Assembly (NCBI GenBank): GCA_013399875.1
Contig: VXAZ01005694.1
Span: 2,772,817 to 2,836,816 of the forward strand
Length of the DNA: 64,000 nucleotides
Reading direction: 5' to 3'
DNA from: Gymnorhina tibicen
Taxonomy: Eukaryota; Chordata; Aves; Passeriformes; Artamidae
The notes beneath the pieces were generated by a model. That model worked only from the letters and a program-made list of their open reading frames with translations, ran no database searches and was not told the origin of the DNA. Made by a program: the position numbers and the translations under genes. This document shows positions 35,501 through 50,500 of the stretch, piece after piece. How positions within the stretch are numbered: the stretch's first letter is position 1; every line of letters starts with the position of its first letter.

Positions 35501-38500
35501 TGAAACAGGCTCTCTCTCTCCAGCCCACTACCTATTATGCCTTCATTCTGCCCTTGGATTTTTGTTCCCCCCCATAAACCAGCAGTCAAAAGACACCTTT
35601 AAAACAGTCTTAAATGACATGTGCACACACAGGCTTTTCTGAACATCTCTTGCTTTGGGAGACACACTGGAGATCTCTGATGGCTTACTCTTAGGCTTTT
35701 AAAAAGTTGGAGGAGTGTCTGCAATTGGATCCATCACTGAGGTGACAAGCCCCACCAAAAACAAGCAGCTGCTCTGAGTACAACTCCAGCACGTTACAGT
35801 GAGCAACTGACCCTGCTTCGCTCTCGTTAGCGAGAGCAGAGCTCCACGGTGAAGGGGAGGTTCTGCCTGCCTCCACCTGGCTGCAAGAGCAGCACCAGAC
35901 TGGTCAATATACTAAGGACAGAGCACACATTAGAGGGCATAACACAGACAGACAGATGCTGTGCTGGAGACAGAGTCAGGGACGTAAGGCTTCAGTGACC
36001 AGGAAAAGCTGATGAATAGCTTTACAATCAGGAATCGGAGATAACAGAAATAAGATAATTACTACAGAGCTGGTTGCAAGGACAGACTTTTTTCACCATC
36101 TTCCCTGAAGCACAAAGAGAGAGTAATTTGTTAAAGATAAGAGAAACAGTGAGAAATGTTTAGTATCAGGAAACATTACAAAAAGCTTGGTGAGAAACAG
36201 AGGACACAGCACAGCAGGGCTTTTACAGTCACTACTGGGACATTCTAGACAAACTCAAAGACTCGTCTGACAGTTCAATCACAAAGAGACGAGGCCCAGC
36301 CTCCTACATTTATTCTTCATAATTCCCAAACCATACTGAAGAATGTCAGGAGACACTGAGGTCACAACTGTTACAACACAGTCACAACTGTGGCTGTTAT
36401 CACAAAAGGAAAAGCAAGTACATCTTCCATTTTTGCCAGGACATAAGGAAGCATTTTACAACTATCAAATTTCAACCAGCAACAAATTTATTTGATAGGT
36501 CGAGTGCTTTTAGTTTGTCACCCTCTTTTTCAGATGTGTAAAACAGTTCAGACATTCCCTGCCAAGCTGTACCACTCTGTTTCTCCAGCTGCACAGTTAA
36601 AAGCATCAGTCACTGCACTGTTTCCTCAACACCGCTGATTCCAACCCAGGATCTTCTCCAGCTGCCACTCTCCACAGCTGTCTGCCACAGCATTTCAAAG
36701 ACAAGGCTCCAGGAAGCAAGCAGCCTGCAGCAAGCCAAGTGCCAGGCCAAGCTGAGCCATGCCAAGTATTACCTGCTTTTACAGGACAGCTACAACACTC
36801 TTTTCAAAAGGAATCTGCTTCCCTTAGTATCAGTCCCAAAAGCAAGAGATACACACGCCGAAGTACTCTTACAGCCAGATGAGGGTCAATTTACAGCAAG
36901 CCAAGGCCTTGGAAGTAAATTATACTCACATATATTCAGTTAATTGTCAATTCTAGAAACAGACTGGCTGTTCTTCATATTCCTTCCCCAAAAAAGGACA
37001 GGCCAGACTAATAATAATTTTAAGTTAGCTTTGGTAAGAATTTAACTTCTTCCAAGAAAGGAACATTAAATATTGAGAGTGCAGATGTCAGTGCACATCT
37101 GCACATTAATATACACAGCAAAAACATTTAAAGCTGCTCAATTTGAAAAATTAAGTATTTTTAGTGCTTAGATCCCAAATGCAGTGAAGTGGCATAGAGT
37201 TAGTGCAAAACTGAACAGCCAGGAAGAAGTTTCCCTCCCTCTGCCTTCTTTCCTTTCTCAGAGGATGAGCTGGTTGCATTGCAGCTGTCTCTGCAGAAGG
37301 CCAGGCCCAGTTCCCACACACAGCTCTGGCTCAGCTGAGCCACTGCCAACCACAGCACGACAGACGATGCAGATGTGTGGTACTGCCATGCAGTGCAGCG
37401 ACGGGAGGGCTCCTGACAGCACTGAAAACTTTCTCACATCCAGTCATTCCAGAGGGTGGCAAACAAATGGCAGACATTTAAAGGGTCCAGCCTACAGAAG
37501 CAGCATGGGAGATGTTGCAGCACTCCCAATAAAAGCGTCACGCCAGCAGCCTCGGCTCAAGCGTATTGTTATTTCAGCCACATCAGAAGTTTGAGGCTCT
37601 CTTTTAAGTCTGGCCTAATGTAAGCACAAATGAGAAGATTCTGAAAAGAGCTGCAAGCTAGCTTGTGAGGGCTGACAGGATGTCTGAAAATGTCTATTTA
37701 CCCACCTTTACTGCTATTTGTTTTACATTTAATCTATCTCCTGTAATTCACAGGAGAAACTTCTAAACCCAGGCCCATTAGCAGGTAAGGTTCTTTTGAG
37801 TTTGCCTGGAAATAGTCTCTAATTATTTTAAAGACCCTGAAACACTTGGCTCTCTAGTTAGCCATCTGTTAATGAACACCAATCATCACTAGGAACTGCC
37901 TACAGGTGGCATCAAAGCTCTGCACTGTCACCAGCTCTAGTGCTGAGAGCATGCAAGCACACTGCTGGGGGAGAGCACCACTGCAGTGTCCAGCTAAGGG
38001 ATCATTTGGAAAACAAATCTTCCTCACTCTTCCACCAGACAGATTACGCCCCCACAAGTCTCATGTCATCTAACGCACGCAAAATTACCGATGGACCTTG
38101 CTAACCCTCCCCAGTTTGTGTCATTTCACTGAGCTGTCCTGAAAGTTTCCACTAAAGGTTTAGGGAAAACAAGCGCTCCTTTCAGCAAGTTTATCAGCAG
38201 AGAACACCTAATGTGAGAACCCAAACTTCTCAAGGTGTGCTAAGCGCAGCTGAGCTGAGCCATGGGATGGGAGGGAATACAAGGTGGCAGATGAGAATGG
38301 GCTGCATGAAACAGATGCAAGCAGCAGAAACAAAAACCAAAAAGACAAAACAAAAAACAGACAAGGAAGGAGTAAAGGTGTTACACACAAAGAGCCAAGC
38401 AGGGCGTACTCAGAAATCGGGTCCTCCTGCCACCAGGCTTGAAGGTCACTCTCTCAGATGCACAGTTAAACTTCGCACAGCCTGTGAGAAAACAAGAACG

Positions 38501-41500
38501 GGGAGAACAGAGAGAGGAGAGGAGAAGAGACAGAACACCACTACAAGATGTTAGCAACTTGAAGTTGGAAGGGTGAAATGCAATCACACGACACACAAGA
38601 ATAAGTCTCAAAGTGCAGACCAAAGAGTACAGAGACAATATACGGGGTGAAGAGACTGCCTCCAACACCTCCAGACACGAGGCTGCGTTCGCACTGCTAC
38701 TCTCCAGGACATAAACCAACTATGAAGTTGCCATCTATAGGAAAGCCAAATCCTGGCAAAAGTATCCACTTATAAAATGGTACTGCACAAATCTAGATGC
38801 AGGGAGATGATTCGAGTAGCTCCAAAATGCCTGAAACAGCTCCTTAAAAAAAAACTCTACAGAAAATTTTTCCATAAAGCCTGTTTCCATTTTCTGTAAG
38901 TACTTCTCCAGTTTCAGCAGAACCACGCATTAGAATTAATGAATTCAAACTGTCTATGGCAAAGCTTTTCAAAAAGATGTGCATGGGGAAAAAAACCTGG
39001 AACAGCTAAGTTCAGGTAAGTAAAGGAATCATCCCCTTAATGACAAGCAAAAAAGTCCTCCTTACTAAGTCAGAGCTGTGCCTGAGAAATTATTTGATAA
39101 CATACTAATAACAAGCAACCCACAACTTGAGAAACCTGAGTAAATGAACAATTTACTACTCCCACTATTTCATCCACCTACACTGACTCCTCCTTCCAGG
39201 ATGATTCACAATTAAAGAACGTGAGCCTTTTTTTACCTTTTACTGTTAAAAACTCCACTGACAGAAACAGTCAAACCAGCTAGGAAGTCTAAAAGGACTA
39301 AGACTCCTAGTGTTTGGACACTTCCAACCATTCCAATTATCTGTTAACATCAAACCTGCTCTGCCTGTTCCTTGGTCTCACTTCTGATTTCCAATCCCCC
39401 ATTCTCATCTGTCTCTCTTCCTGTGAGCCAACACCTTTGCCCAGGCCAGCAGAACTTCGCCTGCCACCACCCCACTGCACTCTCTTGTGTTATCCTTGGG
39501 GTTTCACACTTTCAACCACCTCACACTTCACCTGAGTGAGAAGCCAGAAATCCAGTTGCAAACAACATCCTTACCAGCCTCCACACATGGGCTGGGGATC
39601 CCAAAGCTACTTTACACCAGGTATGAAAAATCAAGTGTCATGAAGTCAATCATTCCTTCCCATTGCTAATGACACTAATTGCATCTGGAGTCTTACCTTG
39701 GCCCGGTGCCGAAAGGCTCGGTACCGAGAGGGCACCGTCACTGGTGAAGGCAGAGTAGAGATTTTCGCTGGAAGGCGAAGGTTTGAGGGGCTGTAACAAA
39801 TGGTTCTGCCCAGTCTCTGGCACGCTACCAGGAGGATGAAGGGTCTGCTGAGGGGGCAAGACTGATGGTGCACTTTGAGCTGACAGATTGCCTAGGGGAA
39901 AAAGGAAGGCAAAAATTTGGGTTTCCAGACATTTTTGAACCTAGTCAAGCATGACAATCCAGGTAAGAGAGGGAGAGGCAGGGGGAGAGAACTACTCCAG
40001 TTTCTGAGAAAGCAGTAAGACCAGAAAAATTCTTCAGTTTTAAGACAACTCTGTGCTGGTTTATGTGCTCACAGAGCTCCTCTATCACAAAACAAAACGG
40101 AAATGAGCAGCCAGGGTGACTGGACACAGAAAGCTCAGCATGACACGGAATTACCAAAGTGAATACACAAGAAGCAGTAACAAATATTTCTGCTGGCATT
40201 GCTGGCCCTCCAGTACTGTCTGCTCCTGCCTACAGGATTAGAGAAACATCTCCAATTACCCTGAGAGTACCTGTCACCCACGTCACTCAATCAGTAAACA
40301 GAACTATTTCCTGAGTTCTGTTTATTATAAAAATGGTCTTAGGAAGAAAGGAAGCCTTGACAATTGACACTCTCAATTTGTAAGTACAATAAATCTTCAG
40401 TTCCATTAAAAAAACCCGCTAGTTTAACATCCATCAACTGAGACTAAGTTTCTGCAGTGTAAGGACAATAGTACTATCATGCTTAAGTGGTACAAAATTA
40501 GGAAAAAAAAATCTCTGAAGATGACTAAAGAGATCAGACCCATTCAGCAAAATCAGTTTCAGGAGGGAACAAGCACAGCTTATCTTTAAAACACAAACAT
40601 TTTCTCCCATACTGTAAATTTACACTTTTTTTCCTAGTAGGGCCCAATGACTAATATCTAAAAAATACAAATCACAACTTTAAAACCGCTCTTACAGAAC
40701 AATGTCACAGTGCCTTTCAGTGGACCGAAAAAGTCCCAAGCAAGACTATCAAATAGCAAAAGAAATTTTAAAAGTGATAAAAGAAATCCAGGGAGGAACT
40801 GGTACACAGAAAGACACTCCTCGAAAGAAAAGACAGAGACACAGATCTAAGAATGAGAGATGGTGCTTCGTCTATTTTGTCTACTAAAAATATAGAAGGA
40901 AGCCTTACCTGATAGCTGAGGGCTTTTATGTCCCTGGGAGCTGCTACGACTGGACTTGCTGCTCTTTCCTTTCGTAGGTCGTCTCCTTCTTCCTGACAGG
41001 GGTGCAGCTGGGGGAATAATTACTGCAGGTGGGGCCTTTCCCAGTTTCATGTACAGTGACTCAATCTCCTGCTTCTGGCGACTCTGCAGCTCCTGGATCT
41101 CTTTAAGGTGCCTAACAAGTTACAAACAGTGTGATTTACAAGAATTCTATGTATAGACATACATACAAACAATTCCTCCCCTCCAGTCAAACCTGACCCG
41201 CTTCTTTGGTCCAACTCTCAAACATTTAAGAAAGCAGGAAACAAATCTTTTCCACAAATAACCACTGACCACACATGGCAAAACGCTTGCCATTTTCCAG
41301 TGTGCTTTAGCCCTGGCTAGAATTCCAAAACAAAGTTCCCAACACTGCAATCACAAAACCAGAGTAAACAGAAGTACAAAAAAAGCATTCAAATGCTACC
41401 GGAGTAGCTAGATTACTCATTTTCTGAGACATATGGCCTTGGAGACTTCTACACTGGTACTGCCTTGCAATTTGCTTCAGAGCAGTTGCATACACAGGAT

Positions 41501-44500
41501 TTAAAACTGCCAGCTACCCTAAAAGAAAGTTCACCTTTCAGTATAAATGAATTACTAGGTCACATTGCTTCACTTCTAAATTTTTTTTCTGAGCCAACAA
41601 GGTCTCTTCAGGAAAAGAAGAACCATTAGAAGTGCCAGAAATGCATAAGAGAAATGCAGAGACTTGTGTGTCATTTTAAACAAGACTCCATTTTTCCCAC
41701 TAACTCCAGTGATATGCCACATCTTCCTTAGATCTACAGTCTTATCCATAGTGCAGCTGTCAATCTACATATAGTAAGGTTCCAGGGTACAAAATTAAGC
41801 CCAGCAAACGTGTATATGCCTCCGTAGTTACAATTATGTACTGCTTTCCCACTGAAGAACCTTACTTCCTGCAAAAATGCTGACAGTGGCTCCTGACACT
41901 TAGAAAGGTTAAGGGAAGTAGGGGAGAAGTTCGTATGAATCCTGTTACATATATTCCACACACAACCACACAGAGAAAAAGCCTTACTTCTCCCGTAACC
42001 GACGGAGTTCCAATTTCAAGTCTTCATCTTCAATGTCCGACTCATTGTCACTGCTCATGTAGGAAGAGTTGAAGGAGTTGCTGAGGCTCTGAACAGGGAG
42101 GCTGATCTTCGATCCCAGGTGCTGGACAGAGTCTGGGCTCCCCGAGCCATCATCCAAATCCTTCGCCATCCCACTTAGAAAGGCGGCCTCCGGATCAGAG
42201 GATGGACCATTCATGTGTGGGGACTGCCTCGACTCCAGCTCTTTCTTGGGAGCTGCAGCTGCAGAAGCAACTTGTTCCAAGCCCACAGAGAGAGGAAGAG
42301 TCATGGGCTCTTTCTCGGCACAGCTGACCTCATCCCGAGCCTTGGACACGGAGAAGCGCCCCACTTGATCGCTCGTTGTGGTCACCTGGAAGCGGCCGAC
42401 CTTGGTGTCCCGAGCGGCGGCGGCCGGCGGCGCGGGAGCGGCCGCAGCCACGCCGTCCAGCGCGTCCGAGGAGGCGGCAGCCCCGGCCCCACTCTTGCGG
42501 CTCTCGGCCTGCCTCACCAGCGTGCTCTCGGGGCTGCTGCCAGACAGACTTGAGGAATCAGTGGAGGTGGTTTCAAATTGCACTGGCTTAGCTTCAGGTT
42601 TGCCGCCCTCTTTTAGCACATCATCCACTGCCACGGACACCTAGAATAGAAATACAATCACGCAGGCTTCCTTAGTTTTTCCTCAACGCGATGCTTTTAT
42701 TTTCCTTCATGGTAACATGCATCTGAGAGGGGAAAATAACTCATTTCCTAGCTATGCCACAAAGCGAGCGGCTGCTTCCCTCCAGGCAAAACACTGCCAC
42801 ACAAAGTAGTACTTCTGTGTAATCTGGAGGATTAAGTCCAAAAACCAGCAGCCTCAGAAGGGGCCTCCTTCACCAACAGGACATAATACAGCGAGCATCC
42901 CAGCACCGTTAGTGAAAAAGCAGCCCAGCATTGAAGACCACGGCCAACAGCTGAGGCCTGCCATGCTGAAACTCCGTGCTCACAACTCTAGACCTGCACA
43001 GACTATGCAGTCTCTGCCCTGAATGGACACAGCACCTGCAGAACTGCTTTCACAGGCTCTACATGGACAGCAAAGTCCAGCACAAGGCACACTGAGCTGG
43101 CACTACCAGGAACCACTCAAAGATGCTGTACCAAGAACCAAGTGAGGTTAGCTTAGCATCTCCTACCTGAAACCGTCCCATCTTCAGCACGCTGGCCCCT
43201 GCTGTGGTAGCCACAGCACTGCTCTCTCCATCACCTGATGCTGAAGCTAAGGACAAGGAGAATGGGATTAAGAAGAAAATGAGCAACAAATTATTTGAAC
43301 TCCAACCATTTCTTTTTATGTACTTCAAATTCAACTATCTGTTAACTCCAAACAGGCTTTTGGACTCATAGCACCATATTAATATTAAAATGTTAACTAT
43401 TAATGTTAAGTTGAGGCATTTTTCTACAAAGCTTTCCTGCACAGTGTATTTGCTGAAAGCAAACTTTTAGGCAACAGTAAAAAGAGCACACCGATTTCAA
43501 ACAGGGATGTGAAATAGACAAATAATAAAAAATAGAACTGAAATTTATGCAAGAAAAAGCTTATTTTAATTCAATACTCAGAGGGACTACAAACGCTGGG
43601 GACAATTTATTCATAGAAAAGGGGCAAGTTGAAGAAATGCTATAAACCACATCTACTCAAAGCGTCTATCTGAAGCTTTCCAAGCTGGATTCTTAGGTGC
43701 CAGCTCCTGATTTTGTTGCTCTGTGCACTGGCAGTATAAAGTTACAAAGCTGAGAAATAACATACTATTTTAAAATCAGTTCTATTGACCTCTTGCTCTG
43801 TTTATTAAGCAACTTCCCAGTTTGTTTACCTTTACCTTCTACACTTAAAAGACAAAACCTAACTAATTTTATAGCAGACTAATGAATTCTACATTATAGT
43901 TCACTACCAGTATCCCAAAATGAGAGCATTTCATTTATTTTCCTTCATGGTTTTATTAGCTTCTGAAGGTTTGCTATTGAACTTCAGAGGCACGTGCACA
44001 TTAAACAGTGTTTACTAGAAAGTTCAAGAAAAAAATTCAGCACCATATTAACAGCTTCTTTTAGAAATGGAAGATTTCAAACATTAAAACAATTAGGTGA
44101 ATAGTGACAGGAAAGTCTCAGATTATTTTGCAAGTGTTTGGATCTCCCCCCAGTGACTCAGTTCATGCAGATTTGAAAGTCATTGATCATCCAGTGATCA
44201 TCCAGTCAACCTTCTGTTGTTTTAAAGCAGACAAAAGGAAGTCTGGGTTTCCTACTACCTTTCTTAAATGTTTAGTAGTTTAACCTTGGTTCCTCTGTTT
44301 ACACAGAAATGAAACACCCTTAGGTAAGTGAGGGGTGTCCTACATGTAGAACACGGTGTGAGGACACAAAATGAGTCCTACTGTTGTTGCCAGGAACATA
44401 ACACATGACAGAAAACAGTTTCTTCAAGTCCTGATGGTGTACCTTAGCAGCATAGTGGAGACTCTTAGTGAGTCTTAACTTAGGATTTTGGACAGCTTTA

Positions 44501-47500
44501 AATCCTAAATGAGTCACTACAATATGCATGTATCTATGATCCCCTCCACTCTTGGCCTACAGCAGAAAATTTCGGTCTGGTTACTAAAATCTAATATGAT
44601 CCCCTCCAGGAGCTGCCACTCCATCACTTACTAGAAAAGGCTGTAACCTTCCAAGTGGTTACTCTGTTCAACTTTGGATTCTATCTCCATGCTGAGAAAC
44701 CATCTAAAGTAATCATGGCTGTCTTACCATCCTTCAGAGCCTGCGTTGCTGTGGACACCGGCCCAGTAACCGTTGTTGATGCTACTGAGGGCACAGACTG
44801 CAGGTTCAAGGGGGAAAACAAAATGAAGTTAAATTAAAATAATTAGCAGTTTCATTGAATGCCAAAAAATCCAACATAATGCATATCCCGTAATTTTTTT
44901 GCTTCCAACAGGGACAAACTATGACCCATGAAAAGACAAATGCAAGACAAGAGATTTTACAGGCCTTGTAACCCTGAGGCTGGGAGCAGATCGCCACTTG
45001 GGCTGTGCAGAAATAATGCATGAACAGCCACTTGGATTGCCAATCCTTTTCTTCATTTAGTATCCAAAGCTCTTTCCTAGAAACCTCTAAAATTTCACAT
45101 CCACACTTGAAACATCCCTCCCAAATTAAGACTGACATATCACATACTGCTTGTTTAGTGCTCTTTCCCCTTCTTCCACAGTCACTTCCATTTCCAGTTT
45201 GGTGACATCACCAGAAAAGCTGGAATAACAACTAATACCAAAAAACAGCCTCAGGAAATTATGTAATCTACTGCAATATGCAGACTTTTCCGATTTTGGT
45301 TGACTCAGTCCCACAAACTGGAAGATGACTCTTGATTTTTATTTTTAAAAGTCTAAATGCTGGTGTAGTGATATTAAAGGCAGTGACCTAAGAGCACGAC
45401 TTTGAGAAAACACTGAGGTTTTTCAAGACTACTAAGCTGCCAACATTGCAAACATACACAGGCAGGAGCAGATGTCACTGGGACGGTCTCTGGACTAAGG
45501 GTTCTTCTCAGCTGGGCATCCAGATCTTCCAGGGGCTGTTGGGACTGAGAAAGAAAAGAGTAAAAGGATGTCCCAGCTCAGGAAAAACAAATCACAGTTG
45601 AGAAACAAACATATTTAATACTAAAATTTAAAGCACTCAGTACAGCTTCTATATTTCTATCAAGCTTCCTTCCTACACGTTTAGACTTAACATGTATAGC
45701 ACAGTAAGACTGGAAGTAACTTAAGCAATTTGTTTAAAAACAACAGAACAGGAAAATTAACTGGAACTTTAAAAAAATCCCAAATAAATAAAACCAAAAA
45801 ATTCCACAACAGCACTCAAAACCAATCAACCAACAAAAAAAGCCCCAACCCACAAGTTCCCTCAGAGAGGCTATACAGATGGATTGACTTGAAGAGGATG
45901 GAGAGGGGCAGAATCCCTCAAGTATGCTTATTACCTAGATTTCAGCTGTTTCAGTTGGCATACAAGATGTTTTTCAAACTTGGCCAACTGAACTGGGGAG
46001 AGGAAGAGAAGAAGAATATTTTACCTAAAAATATCTTGAAGATAAAAGAAGTCCCAGAGTCTCAAAATGATTAAATTAGGGCCATGCCCATAAGATACAT
46101 TGAAAGAAGAATGCATTGTCAGATACCATTAAGTTGCAATTCTGACCCTACAGAACAGAAACTTTCATCCTAACTTTAGCATTATTAATCTTTCCAAGTC
46201 TTTTACATTAAAAAAGCTGTATCTGTTTTTAAAACTGAAGCAGAGATCATGACAACATAAAAATACTGCTTTTCACTGAAAGTTAGAGGTACACAATAGC
46301 ATAAAGATGCTTTCAGCGGGTTGCCAGGATAACATTCTTCCTGACTTGTGCATTTCAAAGCAAAACCATAAACCCTAGGAACAATAAAGCCTGTATCAAT
46401 TCCATTATACAAAAAAAAGCAGAAGATGCAGACTTCTATGCCTCCATTCAGAAATCCAAATGCTTAGCAACAAGTGAGCTAATTTAACCGAACACTGTAA
46501 AATAAAGGGGACGTGTTACCTGAAATACTAAGTAATTCTCATCACTTACGCTCACAAGAAGATATTTGCTTCAAGTAAACAAAGAGCTATCAGAATGATA
46601 AGGAAATAAAGGTTTCCTTACAGCACAAGGGGACCAAAATGAAGCTTGAGAGATTAATCTAAATACACTTTAAAAAGCAATTAAGGAATAAATAGAACAG
46701 GTATTTAAGACTATGGAACAGACTGTTCAAAACTGGTCTTGTGCTGACGTGTACTCTGTCTGCAAATTACGAGTCTGCTACTAAGGAAAGGAAAAAAGGT
46801 TGTGTAATCACCTACTAGTCACAGAAGCAGCACAGAAGGCAAGCATATCTACTTTAAGACAAGCCAGTAATTTTCCAGATAGTATTATGTGATAGCAGCA
46901 AGTGCTCTTCCAAGTCAATTAGATTTGATCCAGTTGGTCTCCTCCAATCTTGTCTCACTCCTAGACAATCCTTGTGAGTTCAAATGAGAAGTGAAATTTG
47001 GTAAGTTGTTTTGCAAAGGACAAGAAGCAAGGGATCTATATTTGTGACTCTTCCATGCCACAAATCCTGCCAGAAATACCTATGACAAACAGGAAGCAGC
47101 CTTTTGCAGTGGTACAGTGGCTTGAGTCACAGAAGTGGCTACAAGTGCTTTTGAGCTTGGAGGAAAATCCCTACTAAGAAACTGAGTTTCCAGCAATGAA
47201 AATGAAAAGGACTATGAACTCCATATGACTGATTTTAACCAGCGGTCTCCTGATCCATCTGATACCTGACCACAGGAAGAATGCAGGTAAGAATTATCAC
47301 CGAATTGGTGTCGTCTTCTCTTTAGTAAAGCCACGCTTCAGAAAGAACTGACTAGAAGAGAGAAACCAGCTTCTGCCTCTGAAGTCAGGGGTTTTTCTTG
47401 CTCAGTTTGGAGAAAGAAGATACCCATTTCCTTGCTACTCACAGGGCAGGAATATGGCCCATGGCTCTAAGATCAAGATGTAAAAATGAGCTACTTTGAG

Positions 47501-50500
47501 AAAATATTTCAGTTGAATAAGCCTTTTTCTTCCACCTTCAGATGTCATCTGCCTTATCTGTACAAGCCACACTTGCAGACTGGGTCAGGCTGGAAGGGAC
47601 CACAGTGGGTCATCGGCTCAAGCAGGGCCATCCCAGAGCACGTGGCACAGGATTGCATCCAGCTGGTTCCTGGCTGTCTCCAGAAAGGAGACTCCACAGC
47701 CTCTCTGGACAATCTGTTCCAGTGCTTGGTCACTGCACAGGAAAGAAGAAGGAAGTTCTTCCTCCTGTTCAGGTGGAACGTCCTGTGCATCAGTTTCTGC
47801 CCCTTGCCCTATTGCCTGGCACCACCATTTACACACAAAATATCCAAGCTAACTATTGTATACAAGGACAGAAGCTAAGCAGGGGAAGCCATTGCTACAT
47901 TTCAAGTCATGCTTATGATAAGGAGCTTCAAATATCTTTTGCAAATCTTAAAGCCTAGTGAAATCAGAATGTAGCAATAATCACAAAACAAACCAACCAA
48001 ACCAAACAAACAAAAATCCAACAAACAAACAACAACAAAAAAACCCCAACCAAATCAAAACCAACCAACCAACAAGGCAATCACCAAAAGAAACAAGCAA
48101 ACCCCAGCACCTCACACGGAATTCACAAAGGCAGCAATTCTACATTTTCATAAACATTTCATGGCAATATATAGTTTTTCATATTATTTTGCTACTATAT
48201 CCTTTTCAAGAAGAAAACAGGTTCAAGTTTTATGCACACACTCCCCTGCACTACATTTTTTAAAAAAACCTTTCAAGTTCAGATGAACACACTACAACCC
48301 CTAAGCCTGATTTGGCACTGGGTACAGCACCCCAAAGGGCAAGCTGCATAGAACCACAGAATGGTTTGGGTTGGAAGGGACCTTGAAGATCCATCCAGTT
48401 CCAACCCCCTGCCATGGCAGGGACACCTTCCACTAGACCAGGTCACTCACACCCAGTGCTGAAGCCATTCTGGCTACTGCTACAGTTACACAAAAGGGGT
48501 TACTCAGTCAAAAGAAAAGAAAAACAAGAACATTAATAACATGCAATGGAGAGTTTAATCGAAACATGCTCTCTGAAGGGAAAAGAAGCAGATAAAATCT
48601 GCCAAGTTGTGTAGCACCTGAGTTAGTGAAGGTCCTGGAAAAGGTGGCAGCTGCTCACTGGATGGAGTGCCAGCCGGAAGGTCAGAACCTATTGGTAGCA
48701 CCTATGGATAACGAAGAGGAAACGCGCGTCCATCAGACATGGAACAACAGAAGGCTCAGATACCAAGCTACAGTCAGCCATGTCATACAACAGAAGCCTT
48801 AACTTTTTTTTTTAGAGAATTCCTCCCTGGACAGTTAGCATAGGAGTCTTTAGGGACTTTTGTAACCAAGTTGGGGGAAGTTGTTTGCTTTGTTTTTATT
48901 TTATAATCCAGGTTATCTTTGAGCAGCCACAACTTCCAGTTTAAACAAGCTGCAGTATCCAGGAAAAAAGTATCTTGGGGATATTATTTTCAAGTCTGGA
49001 AGAAATGCTAAAATAATTCTTCCAAGAAGCTTAATTTCTAAAATGGTGCAAGAATGCACTCAGTCTCCTTCCAACAGATCTATGTTAACTGTCCATTAGA
49101 AACTGCAAGCTGCATGCTTCCAGCAGATTGTTCCAAGCAACATGACTTGAGAACGGGAACTGTCAGTGCCTGAGGATGTCTCCACTTGTTGAGAAACATT
49201 TATAGAGCTCTCACACCCATCTTTTGATCCATCGCTTCTTTTTGAAACTGAAAGGTATTGACGACCCACAGAAGGTGATTAGGCCATGCAACTGGGTAGG
49301 GGCAAGTCATCCAGGTTACGTGGAGGAGGTTAGAGAGACTCGAAAGGTTAGAAGGAGGCATCAAAGCCTCCTCACCAGGTCAGACAGCACATTCCAGTTA
49401 GTCATTTCCATTGTTAGGGAAGTGGGAAGTTCTAGGAATTAAGCAACCCATTACACAATTTGCAATTCTTATTCTCAGCTGTCATCCTGAGGTTTGCCAG
49501 TGCCTCTGAAGTCTGAGCACACACAGCCCCAGGAGTTTCAGCTGGCTGCCCCGCACGGCAGCGAGCACCGCTGGGCAGGGGGAGCTGCTCCAGCCTGCTC
49601 CAGTCCTGGAGGAGCACAGCAGCTCTGGCTTGCAGCGTGGTACCACAGCTTCCACTGACGCTTCACACTGCAGGAGCAGCTGCCCAGTGGAGGTGCATGC
49701 CCAGAGTTATCTATCCTCCCAAGATCATTCCAGCAGGAGCTAGGCCGAGTTGCATTAGCTCGACTTTTTTGTGCAGTGGGAACACACCAGCGGGATGTTA
49801 CCTGTTCTGAGGCATGAATTTTTAAACTGTGGTAACTTCACCATTTAGTTTATAAATAAGAGGCAAAACATACTTTAAATACATTTGTAAGACAAGTTGA
49901 AACACATTTAACTGTCTAGGTTAACAGTTTGGCCACAAACAAAATAAATACACAGAGTTTAGCAAACCCCAGAAAACTAAAGCAATAAGCTCCTTAATGC
50001 TCAGCAACAACATAAAGTGAAATTAAAATTAAGCTTTGGAAAAAACCAAACTAATTTATAAATGAAAACTTCAGAGAGAAGGTAAGCTTTCTACAACTGA
50101 CAATCAAAAACCCTGTAACATTTATTACATTTAAACCCAAGTCTTTGTGATTACAGGTTTGCAATTAGCAATTTTCTAACTGCTCCAACTGTTCCTGAAT
50201 GAATACCAGTTTCCATTTTTTTCTAATATTTCTTTCCTAATTTTCAATTTCATTTAAGTATTAATGGATGCCTTTGTGTCTAGATTTCCTTACCAACTTT
50301 TTAGGCACATATTCCCACTCTTCCACAGCAGAAATTTTCTACTATCTTTGACTACACAGAGTACATGGGAAAGACTACTAATGAATGGAGATGCTGAGAG
50401 CATTGACTCAATTTGAATGGCCTGAAACTGGTTAATAGCAAGGCTGGCTAAAGACAACCAACACAAAGTGCTGATGAGTACAAAAAAACATTACAGAAAC

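Larger units (their letters stand above)
45545..48617 (-). other. WNK1: WNK1 intron, about 3.1 kb
   Basis: Contains two CR1 fragments (47581-47826 and 48349-48446) and an A/C-rich simple repeat (47983-48075). No exon recognised. Confidence 0.7.

Noticed and set aside
47486..47958. Plus-strand frames of 130-138 codons
   Set aside because: They overlap the CR1 fragment and are antisense to its 3' untranslated part; not host genes.
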